The notes under the pieces were generated by a model, which worked only from the letters and a program-made list of their open reading frames with translations, was not told the origin of the DNA and searched no databases. The position numbers were made by a program, and so were the translations under genes. A stretch of DNA of 5,397 nucleotides, from assembly GCA_017961385.1 (NCBI GenBank), contig JAGCXJ010000061.1:1-5397 (forward strand), in the 5' to 3' direction. Below are positions 1-5,299 of this stretch, one piece after another. The number at the start of each line of letters is the position of its first letter. Position 1 is the stretch's first letter. Source of the DNA: Lachnospiraceae bacterium (GTDB lineage Bacteria > Bacillota > Clostridia > Lachnospirales > Lachnospiraceae).

Positions 1-190
1 CCTTTTTATAGCACTTGCTCATTGCAAGCACTTCATCGGGATGGGGGAGCGATTTTTCACTCTCTATCTTCTCGATCCTCTCGGGAGATACAAATCCCAT
101 AGCCTCGCTTGCCTTTTCACGTGACATGCCGGTCTCTTCGCGACTAACATGATAGATATTCTTGTTTTCCTTAACTGATTTCTTGCCCAT
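1..190 (-). CDS. XRE-type helix-turn-helix protein, N-terminal fragment
   Basis: This is the first 63 codons of a minus-strand gene that runs off the left edge. The protein begins MGKKSVKENKNIYHVSREET. The segment at about residues 10-50 reads as a Cro/C1-type HTH: a helix with SREETGMSREKASEAMG, then SPERIEKIESEKSLPHPDE, where the IEKIE-x-EKSLPHPDEV stretch is typical of XRE proteins. The start is ATG at 190..188, preceded on the minus strand by an AAAGGGG SD and an extended -10 promoter. From memory, Lachnospiraceae carry a family of small HTH proteins with a very similar opening, followed by a Cys-rich segment and a helical tail. That part is outside the window and unverified. It is divergent from the antiporter operon, so local or autogenous regulation is possible but unproven. 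HTH fold is confident; target and role are unknown. Confidence 0.8.
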   Translation of the reverse strand, partial: MGKKSVKENKNIYHVSREETGMSREKASEAMGFVSPERIEKIESEKSLPHPDEVLAMSKCYKK

Positions 191-220
191 TACGATCCCC
201 TTTATACAATGCTATTATTT

Positions 221-229
221 CCAAGGATA
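221..229 (+). repeat. Direct repeat CCAAGGATA, copy 1
   Basis: A 9-base exact repeat shared with 272..280, offset by 51 bases, close to five helical turns. This copy overlaps the -10 of the minus-strand HTH promoter. It could be half of a paired regulator site. Confidence 0.4.
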
Positions 230-258
230 GTATAACATGACCGCAAAATAAATGTATA
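229..258 (-). promoter_or_regulatory. Promoter of the HTH gene (extended -10)
   Basis: Read on the minus strand, the -10 is TATACT (234..229) with an upstream TG giving TGTTATACT, an extended -10. A -35-like TATACA (258..253, 4 of 6 against TTGACA) lies 18 bases upstream. The predicted transcription start is near 222, giving a leader of about 30 bases before the ATG at 190. One CCAAGGATA copy overlaps this -10, and the 22-bp palindrome covers its -35. Confidence 0.5.
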
Positions 259-267
259 CATATATTT
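246..267. promoter_or_regulatory. Near-perfect 22-bp palindrome between divergent promoters, candidate operator
   Basis: The core ATGTATACAT (252..261) is a perfect 10-bp palindrome. One A/A mismatch further out on each side, the symmetry continues for five more bases (AAATA on the left, TATTT on the right), so 20 of 22 positions are symmetric. It covers the -35 region of the HTH promoter and touches the -35 of the antiporter promoter, so a dimeric protein bound here could affect both. The divergent HTH protein is an obvious candidate ligand, by inference only. AT-rich sequence makes chance palindromes commoner. Confidence 0.4.
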
Positions 268-295
268 GTAGCCAAGGATATGAATGTGCTATACT
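266..295 (+). promoter_or_regulatory. Promoter of the antiporter-TrkA operon (extended -10)
   Basis: The -10 is TATACT (290..295) preceded by TGC, giving the extended form TGCTATACT. The -35 is weak, TTGTAG (266..271), at an 18-base spacing, as expected for a promoter leaning on the extended -10. Transcription should start near 302, which rules out translation from the upstream in-frame ATG at 252 and supports the ATG at 327. The second CCAAGGATA copy lies in the spacer. Confidence 0.5.
272..280 (+). repeat. Direct repeat CCAAGGATA, copy 2
   Basis: This is the second exact copy of the 9-mer at 221..229. It lies in the -35/-10 spacer of the plus-strand antiporter promoter, so each divergent promoter carries one copy. 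It is too short to exclude chance. Confidence 0.4.
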
Positions 296-326
296 ATATG
301 TTGTTGAAAATCGATCGGGTGGAGTC

Positions 327-1631
327 ATGAACATACTTTTATTTCTTATCATATTACTGGCATTTATCGTATTTATAGGAATAATCAATGAGAGGATATT
401 TCACATTCAGAGTGATATTGCCCTCATATTCTTTTCTCTGATCATAGCGCTCGTTCTTGCTCTTGCAAGGATACTGTTCCCGACTACTCCTCTTAACGGC
501 TTTATAGACAATCTTGGAGAATTCGGCTTTGAGGAATATCTCATGGACGGAGTCCTGTGCTTCATGCTGTTTGCGGGAGCTAGCAAGGTAAACATGGGCA
601 AGTTCAGACAGAACCTTCGCCCCATTTGTCTTTTGGCGCTCTTGACAACGCTTATCTCATCATTTCTATACGGCGCGATATTCTTTTTGATCGCTTCTGC
701 GTTTAATATCCCTATGGATATATGGATGTGCATACTTTTGGGATGCGTGGTTTCCCCCACCGATCCTATCGCTGCAACGGGTATCCTTAACAAGATAGGT
801 CTTTCAAAGAATGTATGCTCTGTCATAGAAAACGAGTCGCTTTTCAATGACGGAACAGGTGTAACACTGTTCATATTCGTCAGATCCATAATAATCCACA
901 GCTCTGACAGCAATTTTGCAAAACTGATGCTTAAGGAGATAGTCGGCGCGATAGCAGTGGCGCTCATCGTTTCATTCATTCTCTTTAAGCTCATGGAACT
1001 GACAAGAGATCCGATAAGATATATCCTGATATCTCTTCTTGATGTTTCGGCTGTCTACATGATATGCGAGCATATGGGCTTTTCGGGAGTCATAGCATCC
1101 GTCGTATGCGGAATGTTCTTCTCATACTCTATGGATAAGATGGAAAGAAGAGTAAAGGTGATCGATCACAGAGAATACTACGAGGATTTCTGGGAGATAC
1201 TTGAGAGCATGCTAAATGCTGTACTGTTTGTCATGATCGGTCTGCTGATCCTTAATCTGAATATAAGCCCGTACATATATATACTCGTTCCGGCATCGAT
1301 CCTTGTACTTGTATTTTCAAGAGCGATGGGAGTATTTGTCAGCAGCATACTTACGGGAAAGCATATACCGGGAAATTACAACCTTGTCGAGTTTACGACA
1401 TTAATGACATGGTCTGCGCTAAAGGGAGGTCTTTCTTTAGCACTTGCGATAGGTACTGCGGAGTATCTTTCGCCTGAGATAAACGATGTATTTATGAATG
1501 TTACATATCTTACGATCTTCTTTACTGTCCTTGTACAGGGACTGACTGTAAAGAAGGTGTATTTTGCACTCGAGAAGCATAAAGCAAACAGGATCCTTAA
1601 TAAGGCATCTATGAAAGGTGGGAGTCTATGA
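327..1631 (+). CDS. CPA1-family cation:proton antiporter (NhaP/NHE type)
   Basis: A 434-residue polytopic inner-membrane protein of about 12 hydrophobic segments, predicted to exchange Na+ and/or K+ for H+ and so serve pH and salt homeostasis. Diagnostic family motifs are SPTDPIAATG (residues 143-152), the discontinuous-helix region, and ENESLFNDGTGV (168-179), containing the Asn174-Asp175 pair that marks electroneutral CPA1 exchangers. WSALKGGLSLALA (362-374) matches the late WGGLRG-type motif but with Lys366 where Arg is common. The hydrophilic C-terminus is short, about 25 residues, with no regulatory domain; the next gene may supply one. I chose the ATG at 327 because GGGTGGAG lies just upstream, the protein then opens with a transmembrane helix, and the promoter -10 at 290 lies inside the longer frame from 252. 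The stop overlaps the next start as ATGA, implying translational coupling. Family is confident; ion specificity cannot be read from sequence. Confidence 0.9.
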   Translation: MNILLFLIILLAFIVFIGIINERIFHIQSDIALIFFSLIIALVLALARILFPTTPLNGFIDNLGEFGFEEYLMDGVLCFMLFAGASKVNMGKFRQNLRPICLLALLTTLISSFLYGAIFFLIASAFNIPMDIWMCILLGCVVSPTDPIAATGILNKIGLSKNVCSVIENESLFNDGTGVTLFIFVRSIIIHSSDSNFAKLMLKEIVGAIAVALIVSFILFKLMELTRDPIRYILISLLDVSAVYMICEHMGFSGVIASVVCGMFFSYSMDKMERRVKVIDHREYYEDFWEILESMLNAVLFVMIGLLILNLNISPYIYILVPASILVLVFSRAMGVFVSSILTGKHIPGNYNLVEFTTLMTWSALKGGLSLALAIGTAEYLSPEINDVFMNVTYLTIFFTVLVQGLTVKKVYFALEKHKANRILNKASMKGGSL

Positions 1632-2995
1632 AGATCATAATAGTCGGTTTGGGAAGAGCGGGAAGCTACCTGACAAAGGTGCTTTCAGGTGAAGCATATG
1701 ATGTAACTGTAATCGATACTGACAAGAGCCTTGTTGATGAGATAACAGATAAATACAATGTTAACGGCGTTGTAGGAAGCGGCGCGTCAAAGGAGACGCT
1801 CCTTAAGGCCGGGGCTGACAGTGCGGATTCACTGGTAGCGCTCACGCATGTTGATGAGATAAATCTCTTAAGCTGCATGCAGGCAAAGTCGATAGGTACC
1901 AGAAGATGCGCAGCAAGACTGCTTCTTCCTGATTTCATTCACGAGGCCGATTCGATCAAAAAGGAATACAACATAGATTATCTTGTTAAGCCAAAGTTAG
2001 ATATAGCTGAGGAGATATACAGAAACATAGGACTGCCCGGTTTTGTAAAGATGGAGGGATTCTTCGGCAATGAAGTGCAGATGATCAATCTTTCCGTACT
2101 CGAGTATTCTCCGCTTAACGGAAAGTCTCTTATCGAGATCAAGCAGTCACTTGACTTAAACATGCTCGTATGTACGGTCATAAGAGACGGAAAGCTTTAT
2201 GTTCCCGACGGGACCTTTGTTATAGAAGCCAATGATCAGATCGGTATAGTTGCGGCAAAGAATGATATAGATGATATTTTAGATAAGCTCGGTATAATCG
2301 TTGAGCCTGCAAAGAATATCGCGATAGTCGGAGGAGGCATAACCGGAGAGTATCTGGCTGATCTATTAATTAAGGATAAAAAGAATCTTACCATAATAGA
2401 TAACAACATCAACAGATGCCGTGATCTTATGGAGACGTTCCCCAAAGCCAAGGTTTCATACTGCGAAGGCGATATAATGGAGGTATTAGAGGAGGAGAAG
2501 ATAGGAAAGAAGGATGCTCTTGTATCTCTTACCGATAATGATGAAGCCAATCTTGTAATAAGCATGTTTGCCTGGTCTCAGAACGTGCCTTCAATAATAA
2601 CAAGAGTTGACAAGACAGGACATGTAAAGCTGCTTCATAAGGTCAACATGGATATTACCGTATCTCCTACAGAGCTTTCTGTTTTAAAGATGCTCAGATT
2701 CATAAGATACTATGAGATGGGAGATGCCGAGAACGATATAGGAAAATTCTATAACATCGCGGACGGCAAGGCCGAAGTCATGGAGTTTGTTGCATCGAAG
2801 AGTTTCTCAAAGCTGGATGTTGCATTTAAGGAAAAGGAATTCAAGCTTAAAAAGGATATACTGATCGCAGGTATTATAAGAGACACAAGACTAGTCATCC
2901 CTTCAGGCAACTCAACGATCATTGAAGGGGACAGGGTAATAGTTGCCACATCAAAGAAGAATCAGATCCGAAGCCTTAATGAGATCTTACGATGA
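1628..2995 (+). CDS. TrkA-like protein with two RCK (KTN) domains, probable regulator of the upstream antiporter
   Basis: A 455-residue soluble protein, close to the roughly 458 residues of E. coli TrkA, with the same tandem plan. RCK1 has a Rossmann N-lobe (about 1-120) with GLGRAG at 7-12 and the ribose-binding acidic residue Asp30 after VTVI. A TrkA_C lobe follows (about 140-222: SPLNGKSL, then YVPDGTFVIEANDQIGIV). RCK2 repeats this with GGGITG at 235-240 and Asp258 in TIIDNN, and a second C-lobe (about 370-455: RLVIPSGNSTIIEGDRVIVA). Both nucleotide sites look intact. Such proteins form cytoplasmic gating rings on K+ channels or transporters and respond to NAD(H), ATP/ADP or cyclic di-AMP, depending on the family. 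Its partner gene here is an antiporter rather than TrkH or KtrB, with ATGA overlap and an AGGTGGGAG SD inside the antiporter 3' end. It may instead serve a TrkH encoded elsewhere. TrkA-type fold is confident; the antiporter partnership is inference. Confidence 0.9.
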   Translation: MKIIIVGLGRAGSYLTKVLSGEAYDVTVIDTDKSLVDEITDKYNVNGVVGSGASKETLLKAGADSADSLVALTHVDEINLLSCMQAKSIGTRRCAARLLLPDFIHEADSIKKEYNIDYLVKPKLDIAEEIYRNIGLPGFVKMEGFFGNEVQMINLSVLEYSPLNGKSLIEIKQSLDLNMLVCTVIRDGKLYVPDGTFVIEANDQIGIVAAKNDIDDILDKLGIIVEPAKNIAIVGGGITGEYLADLLIKDKKNLTIIDNNINRCRDLMETFPKAKVSYCEGDIMEVLEEEKIGKKDALVSLTDNDEANLVISMFAWSQNVPSIITRVDKTGHVKLLHKVNMDITVSPTELSVLKMLRFIRYYEMGDAENDIGKFYNIADGKAEVMEFVASKSFSKLDVAFKEKEFKLKKDILIAGIIRDTRLVIPSGNSTIIEGDRVIVATSKKNQIRSLNEILR

Positions 2996-3007
2996 TCACA
3001 CAAAGAG

Positions 3008-3037
3008 TTGACAAAGAAAGCACATATATAACATAAT
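3008..3037 (+). promoter_or_regulatory. Near-consensus vegetative promoter for the 168-aa membrane protein
   Basis: A perfect -35 TTGACA (3008..3013) and CATAAT (3032..3037, 5 of 6 against TATAAT) are separated by 18 bases. Transcription should start near 3044, at an 8-bp palindrome TTGTACAA (3045..3052), about 35 bases before the ATG. I see no terminator between the TrkA-like gene and this promoter, so read-through from the upstream operon is also possible. Confidence 0.65.
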
Positions 3038-3078
3038 TAGCTTGTTGTACAAACTGTTTTTATAAGGAAAGGGAAAGT

Positions 3079-3585
3079 ATGGCTAACACAAGGGAATGGA
3101 ATTTTTCAACTGACGGAGAAAACAGCTTCAAAGTTGTTTTTGAGAAGAACAAGCTTGTATCAGTAAACGGCGGCGAGGCTGTTAAGGTTGCAAAGCTTAA
3201 ATCAAAGGACAGCAACATGCTTGAGACTGTTTATGACGTAGATCTTGGAAACGGACAGATCGCAAAGCTCTGCATCAGAAAGAAAGAGGCAACACTTGTC
3301 TATGACGGAAAGAACGTTGAGAACGGACAGAAGTATGAAGTGACTCAGATACCCAAGTGGGCATATGTATTTGTTGCTCTTTACGTTGTAAACTTCTTTT
3401 TGATCATCGGCGGTGCACTCGGAGGAGCTATAAATATGGCATCGGCGGTTATTTCGGCTACCATAGCTTCAAACACAAAGAAGAATGCGGCAATAAGAGT
3501 TATATCATGTATCGTGATATATGTAGTTGTTACAGCTCTTTCATTATTCTTTGCTGCAACAATTGCAGATACTCTGATGAACTGA
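3079..3585 (+). CDS. Uncharacterised membrane protein with soluble beta-rich N-terminus
   Basis: A 168-residue protein I do not recognise as a named family. Residues 1-90 are hydrophilic and look beta-rich, with alternating short strands and glycine turns (REWNFSTDGENSFKVVFEKN, later KKEATLVYDGKNVENG). No signal peptide precedes them, so this domain should be cytoplasmic. Residues 94-112 (WAYVFVALYVVNFFLIIGG) form a clear membrane helix. Residues 113-131 are small-residue rich (GALGGAINMASAVISATIAS) and may be a second or re-entrant segment; 140-162 form another helix. The pattern W-x-[FV]-x-x-DGEN-[SF]-[KR]-[VI]-V and a terminal V-x-DG-K/R strand resemble the FAIM1 beta-sandwich, but this is eye-level similarity only. 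The start is supported by AGGAAAGGG at 3065-3073. Its own promoter lies upstream and a terminator downstream, so it is largely monocistronic. Three in-frame stops (TGA TAA TAA) end it. The gene is confident; the function is unknown. Confidence 0.85.
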   Translation: MANTREWNFSTDGENSFKVVFEKNKLVSVNGGEAVKVAKLKSKDSNMLETVYDVDLGNGQIAKLCIRKKEATLVYDGKNVENGQKYEVTQIPKWAYVFVALYVVNFFLIIGGALGGAINMASAVISATIASNTKKNAAIRVISCIVIYVVVTALSLFFAATIADTLMN

Positions 3586-3599
3586 TAATAAGAGATCTG

Positions 3600-3635
3600 A
3601 AGACGGGATTGCCTATGGTGGTTCCGTCTTTTTTT
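3600..3635 (+). terminator. Intrinsic terminator after the 168-aa membrane protein gene
   Basis: AGACGG at 3601 pairs with CCGTCT ending at 3629. The pairing continues inward through G-U wobbles to a GCC/GGT top, giving a 13-bp stem with a 3-base loop. A run of seven T (3629..3635) follows directly. It separates this gene from the sigma factor cluster. Confidence 0.85.
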
Positions 3636-3654
3636 ATGAATCTGCATAAAAAAG

Positions 3655-3663
3655 TGATATTAT
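3655..3663 (+). promoter_or_regulatory. Candidate promoter (extended -10) for the sigma factor cluster
   Basis: TGATATTAT gives an extended -10 with TATTAT at 3658..3663. No good -35 is visible at 17-18 bases upstream, where the preceding terminator T-run ends. Transcription would start near 3670, leaving about 90 bases of leader before the TTG start. I could not convincingly find an ECF-type autoregulatory promoter (AAC near -35, CGT near -10 at 16-17 spacing). Confidence 0.35.
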
Positions 3664-3719
3664 AAAAAAGTAACCATAAATCCCGGGCGGTTCATACGTA
3701 ACTTAAGTAAGAAGGACAG

Positions 3720-3747
3720 TTTCGTAAAGATCGCTCGATTAACGAAA
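3720..3747 (+). promoter_or_regulatory. Inverted repeat in the sigma leader abutting the ribosome binding site
   Basis: TTTCGT (3720..3725) is complementary to ACGAAA (3742..3747), with an additional possible inner pairing ATC/GAT (3730..3732 with 3737..3739). The right arm runs into the SD AAGGA (3746..3750) ahead of the TTG at 3760, so folding would partly hide the SD. The stem is short and AT-rich, so it would be weak. Confidence 0.3.
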
Positions 3748-3759
3748 GGAAGAGTTAAG

Positions 3760-4314
3760 TTGACTGAGGCGGCATTTGACGCCTGCATTCAAAGGATACT
3801 TAACGGCGATAAAAACGGACTAAGAGAGATCTACGATGCGTATCTTTCATATATATATCAGATAGTGTACGGAGTCGTGGGAAGAAAAGAAGATGCGGAA
3901 GATATAACCAGTGACTTCTTTATAAAGTTCTGGCAACAGGCCGATAAGTACAAGAGCGGAAGCGGGCACAAGGGATATCTTGCCACTATGGCGAGAAATA
4001 TGGCGATCGATCATCTGCGAAAATACAAGAGAGAGATTCTTGATAGTTTCAGCAACGATGAAGAGGAAGGACCGGTAATGGAGCCGGCAGCCAAGGAAGA
4101 TACCGAGAATGAGGTAATAGAGGATATCGGTATAAAGGAAGCAATAGAAAGACTAAATCCCAAGGAACAGCAGATAATAAACATGAAGGTCCTTGCGGAT
4201 ATGACATTTGCCGAAATAGCAAATGAACTGAAAGTACCGATGGGTACTGTCACCTGGCGATACAGGGAAGCGATAAAAAAACTAAGGAGGTACGGCTATT
4301 ATGAAACAGCTTGA
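3760..4314 (+). CDS. ECF-subfamily RNA polymerase sigma factor
   Basis: A 184-residue sigma-70 family protein with only regions 2 and 4, as in ECF factors. Region 2 covers about 21-92: LREIYDAYLSYIYQIVYGVV, then the 2.2 helix DAEDITSDFFIKFW (45-58), then the 2.4 part MARNMAIDHLRKYKRE (77-92). An acidic linker (about 98-122, DEEEG and repeated Glu/Asp) joins region 4 (about 126-177), with ERLNPKEQQIINMK and the HTH MTFAEIANELKVPMGTVTWR. It should direct polymerase to a small regulon, probably including its own cluster. The start is TTG: there is no in-frame ATG before residue 77, and an AAGGAAG SD lies about 9 bases upstream. It overlaps the following membrane-protein gene by 14 bases, the usual arrangement for a sigma factor and its inhibitor. 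Family is confident; the inducing signal is not visible. Confidence 0.93.
   Translation: MTEAAFDACIQRILNGDKNGLREIYDAYLSYIYQIVYGVVGRKEDAEDITSDFFIKFWQQADKYKSGSGHKGYLATMARNMAIDHLRKYKREILDSFSNDEEEGPVMEPAAKEDTENEVIEDIGIKEAIERLNPKEQQIINMKVLADMTFAEIANELKVPMGTVTWRYREAIKKLRRYGYYETA
4284..4291 (+). promoter_or_regulatory. Consensus SD for the anti-sigma gene, inside the sigma coding region
   Basis: AAGGAGGT, a full match to the anti-SD core, lies 9 bases before the ATG at 4301 and within the last codons of the sigma gene (KKLRRYG). It fixes the start of the downstream gene and implies efficient, coupled production of both proteins. Confidence 0.8.
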
Positions 4315-5161
4315 AATTGAATATAAGAATGCAATAAGCCTTGAAGTGCCGGATCTCTGGAACCGTATTGAGGCAGGAATAGATGAATATGAAGCAACAA
4401 AGAAAACAGATAATATCTCATATATAAAAGAGGAAACAGACAGGGAAAAGAAAACAGACAGAGTAAACGGTAAAAAAGTAATAGCATACATCGGAAGGAT
4501 CTCAGCAGCAGCGGCCTGCCTTATACTTGCGATCGGCGCATTCAATCTTATGAGAGGGTCTAAGAATTCATCAGAAATGGCAGCAAGCGATGCTCCGGCA
4601 ATGGCAGATTATGCGGCCAGTGAAACTTATGATGAGGCTCCTGCAAAAGCTGAATATGCTGCAGAGGCTGAAGCTGAAGAAGAATATTCGGATTCATATA
4701 CAACGGATACAGCTCCGGCTCAGGATACGGCAAGTGAAAGCGCTGTAGAAAAAGATGATACCGCTTCAAATAAGGATACTCTGAGTTATAAAAACGGAAT
4801 TCGCAGTGAAAGCAGTGCACAGCCTGCATCAGAAGAACAGGTAATACTGACTCCTATAGAAAGCCTTATGATCGCAGCCGAGTGCAGTAACGTTGAAGCA
4901 CAGAAGATACTGCTTAGGTTAACGCTTGCCGGTATAGACAGTCCGACTGATTTCGTACCGGTAGAAGAAGACCTTGAAGCCGGTGATGAACTTAAGTCTG
5001 TAGAAGGCTTTGGCGATGATACGATAAGCATAAGATTTGCCGATGAAGCAGGTAAAGAGTATCAGATGTACTGCAATAAAAATGATGACGGAACCATTGA
5101 AGTTTTAGCCATTATCAGAGCCGATGACAGTGCTGAGATGATCTACAAAAAAGTAAAATAA
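4301..5161 (+). CDS. Probable membrane-bound anti-sigma factor without a zinc-finger motif
   Basis: A 286-residue single-pass protein in the anti-sigma position. Residues 1-59 form a charged cytoplasmic domain with EVPDLWNRIEAGIDEYEA (15-32), a segment I associate with anti-sigma proteins of this bacterial group. No His-x3-Cys-x2-Cys zinc motif is present; the only cysteines are 73, 195 and 257, so the usual ZAS chemistry is excluded. Residues 60-84 are one membrane helix. An acidic, Ala/Glu/Ser/Thr/Tyr-rich low-complexity linker follows (about 88-180, with AEYAAEAEAEEEYSDSYTTD), then an extracytoplasmic domain (about 183-286): two helices (IESLMIAAECSNVEAQKILL) and beta strands ending EYQMYCNKNDDGTIEVLAII. 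I do not recognise that domain. It would hold the sigma factor at the membrane until a signal reaches the outer domain. The role rests on gene order and topology; no direct homology search was possible. Confidence 0.75.
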   Translation: MKQLEIEYKNAISLEVPDLWNRIEAGIDEYEATKKTDNISYIKEETDREKKTDRVNGKKVIAYIGRISAAAACLILAIGAFNLMRGSKNSSEMAASDAPAMADYAASETYDEAPAKAEYAAEAEAEEEYSDSYTTDTAPAQDTASESAVEKDDTASNKDTLSYKNGIRSESSAQPASEEQVILTPIESLMIAAECSNVEAQKILLRLTLAGIDSPTDFVPVEEDLEAGDELKSVEGFGDDTISIRFADEAGKEYQMYCNKNDDGTIEVLAIIRADDSAEMIYKKVK

Positions 5162-5172
5162 AAAAATATAAA
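5142..5172 (+). promoter_or_regulatory. Weak candidate promoter for the lipoprotein leader
   Basis: TCTACA (5142..5147, 4 of 6 against TTGACA) and TATAAA (5167..5172) are 19 bases apart. The predicted start near 5179 falls right at the beginning of the structured leader. The A-rich context makes TATAAA cheap by chance, so this is tentative. The alternative is read-through from the sigma operon, since I see no separate terminator after the stop at 5161. Confidence 0.25.
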
Positions 5173-5180
5173 AAAATTTT

Positions 5181-5295
5181 AAAATTCTCCCATAAATATC
5201 CAATAAGTTATCCGTATCCTTAATAGAAGGACCTGAAGAGAAAAGATCGGGGACATCAAAAACGGATAAATAGATGATAAATATGGGAGGATTTT
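5181..5295 (+). promoter_or_regulatory. Structured 5' leader that can sequester the lipoprotein SD
   Basis: The RNA can form an outer helix of 5181..5200 with 5276..5295: 20 positions, of which 17 are Watson-Crick, one G-U and two A/A mismatches. Its core CTCCCAT pairs with ATGGGAG and so buries the SD GGGAGG (5285..5290). Inside it is a perfect 8-bp helix, TTATCCGT (5208..5215) with ACGGATAA (5262..5269). This encloses two adjacent small hairpins: TCCTT/AAGGA (5217..5221 with 5227..5231) and CCTGA/TCGGG (5232..5236 with 5247..5251, one U-G pair). A U-rich ATTTTTATT follows the outer helix. Options are a translational switch, an attenuator, or the operon terminator. It matches no riboswitch class I know. 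The pairing is seen directly; function is inferred. Confidence 0.5.
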
Positions 5296-5299
5296 TATT

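Noticed and set aside
252..326. Upstream in-frame ATG at 252 extending the antiporter by 25 residues.
   Set aside because: The predicted promoter -10 (290..295) lies inside the extension, there is no SD before 252, and the extension (MYTYICSQGYECAILY...) does not look like the start of a CPA1 protein. The ATG at 327 has an SD and opens directly into a membrane helix.
407..994. A 195-codon open frame on the minus strand inside the antiporter gene.
   Set aside because: It lies fully antisense to a conserved, motif-bearing gene, and its translation resembles no known protein. It is best explained as a coding shadow.
3357..3665. A 102-codon plus-strand frame overlapping the 168-aa gene in another frame and crossing its terminator.
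   Set aside because: It runs through the strong intrinsic terminator, gives a Cys/Tyr-rich implausible protein, and has no separate SD.
3671..3700. Possible ECF-type autoregulatory promoter, AACC (3672..3675) and CGTA (3697..3700).
   Set aside because: The gap is 21 bases, against the usual 16-17, and no matching pair was found before the lipoprotein gene. Too weak to call.
4590..4760. Repetitive-looking Ala/Glu/Tyr-rich stretch, checked as a tandem DNA repeat.
   Set aside because: There is no constant repeat unit at DNA or protein level. It is amino-acid low complexity in an extracytoplasmic linker.
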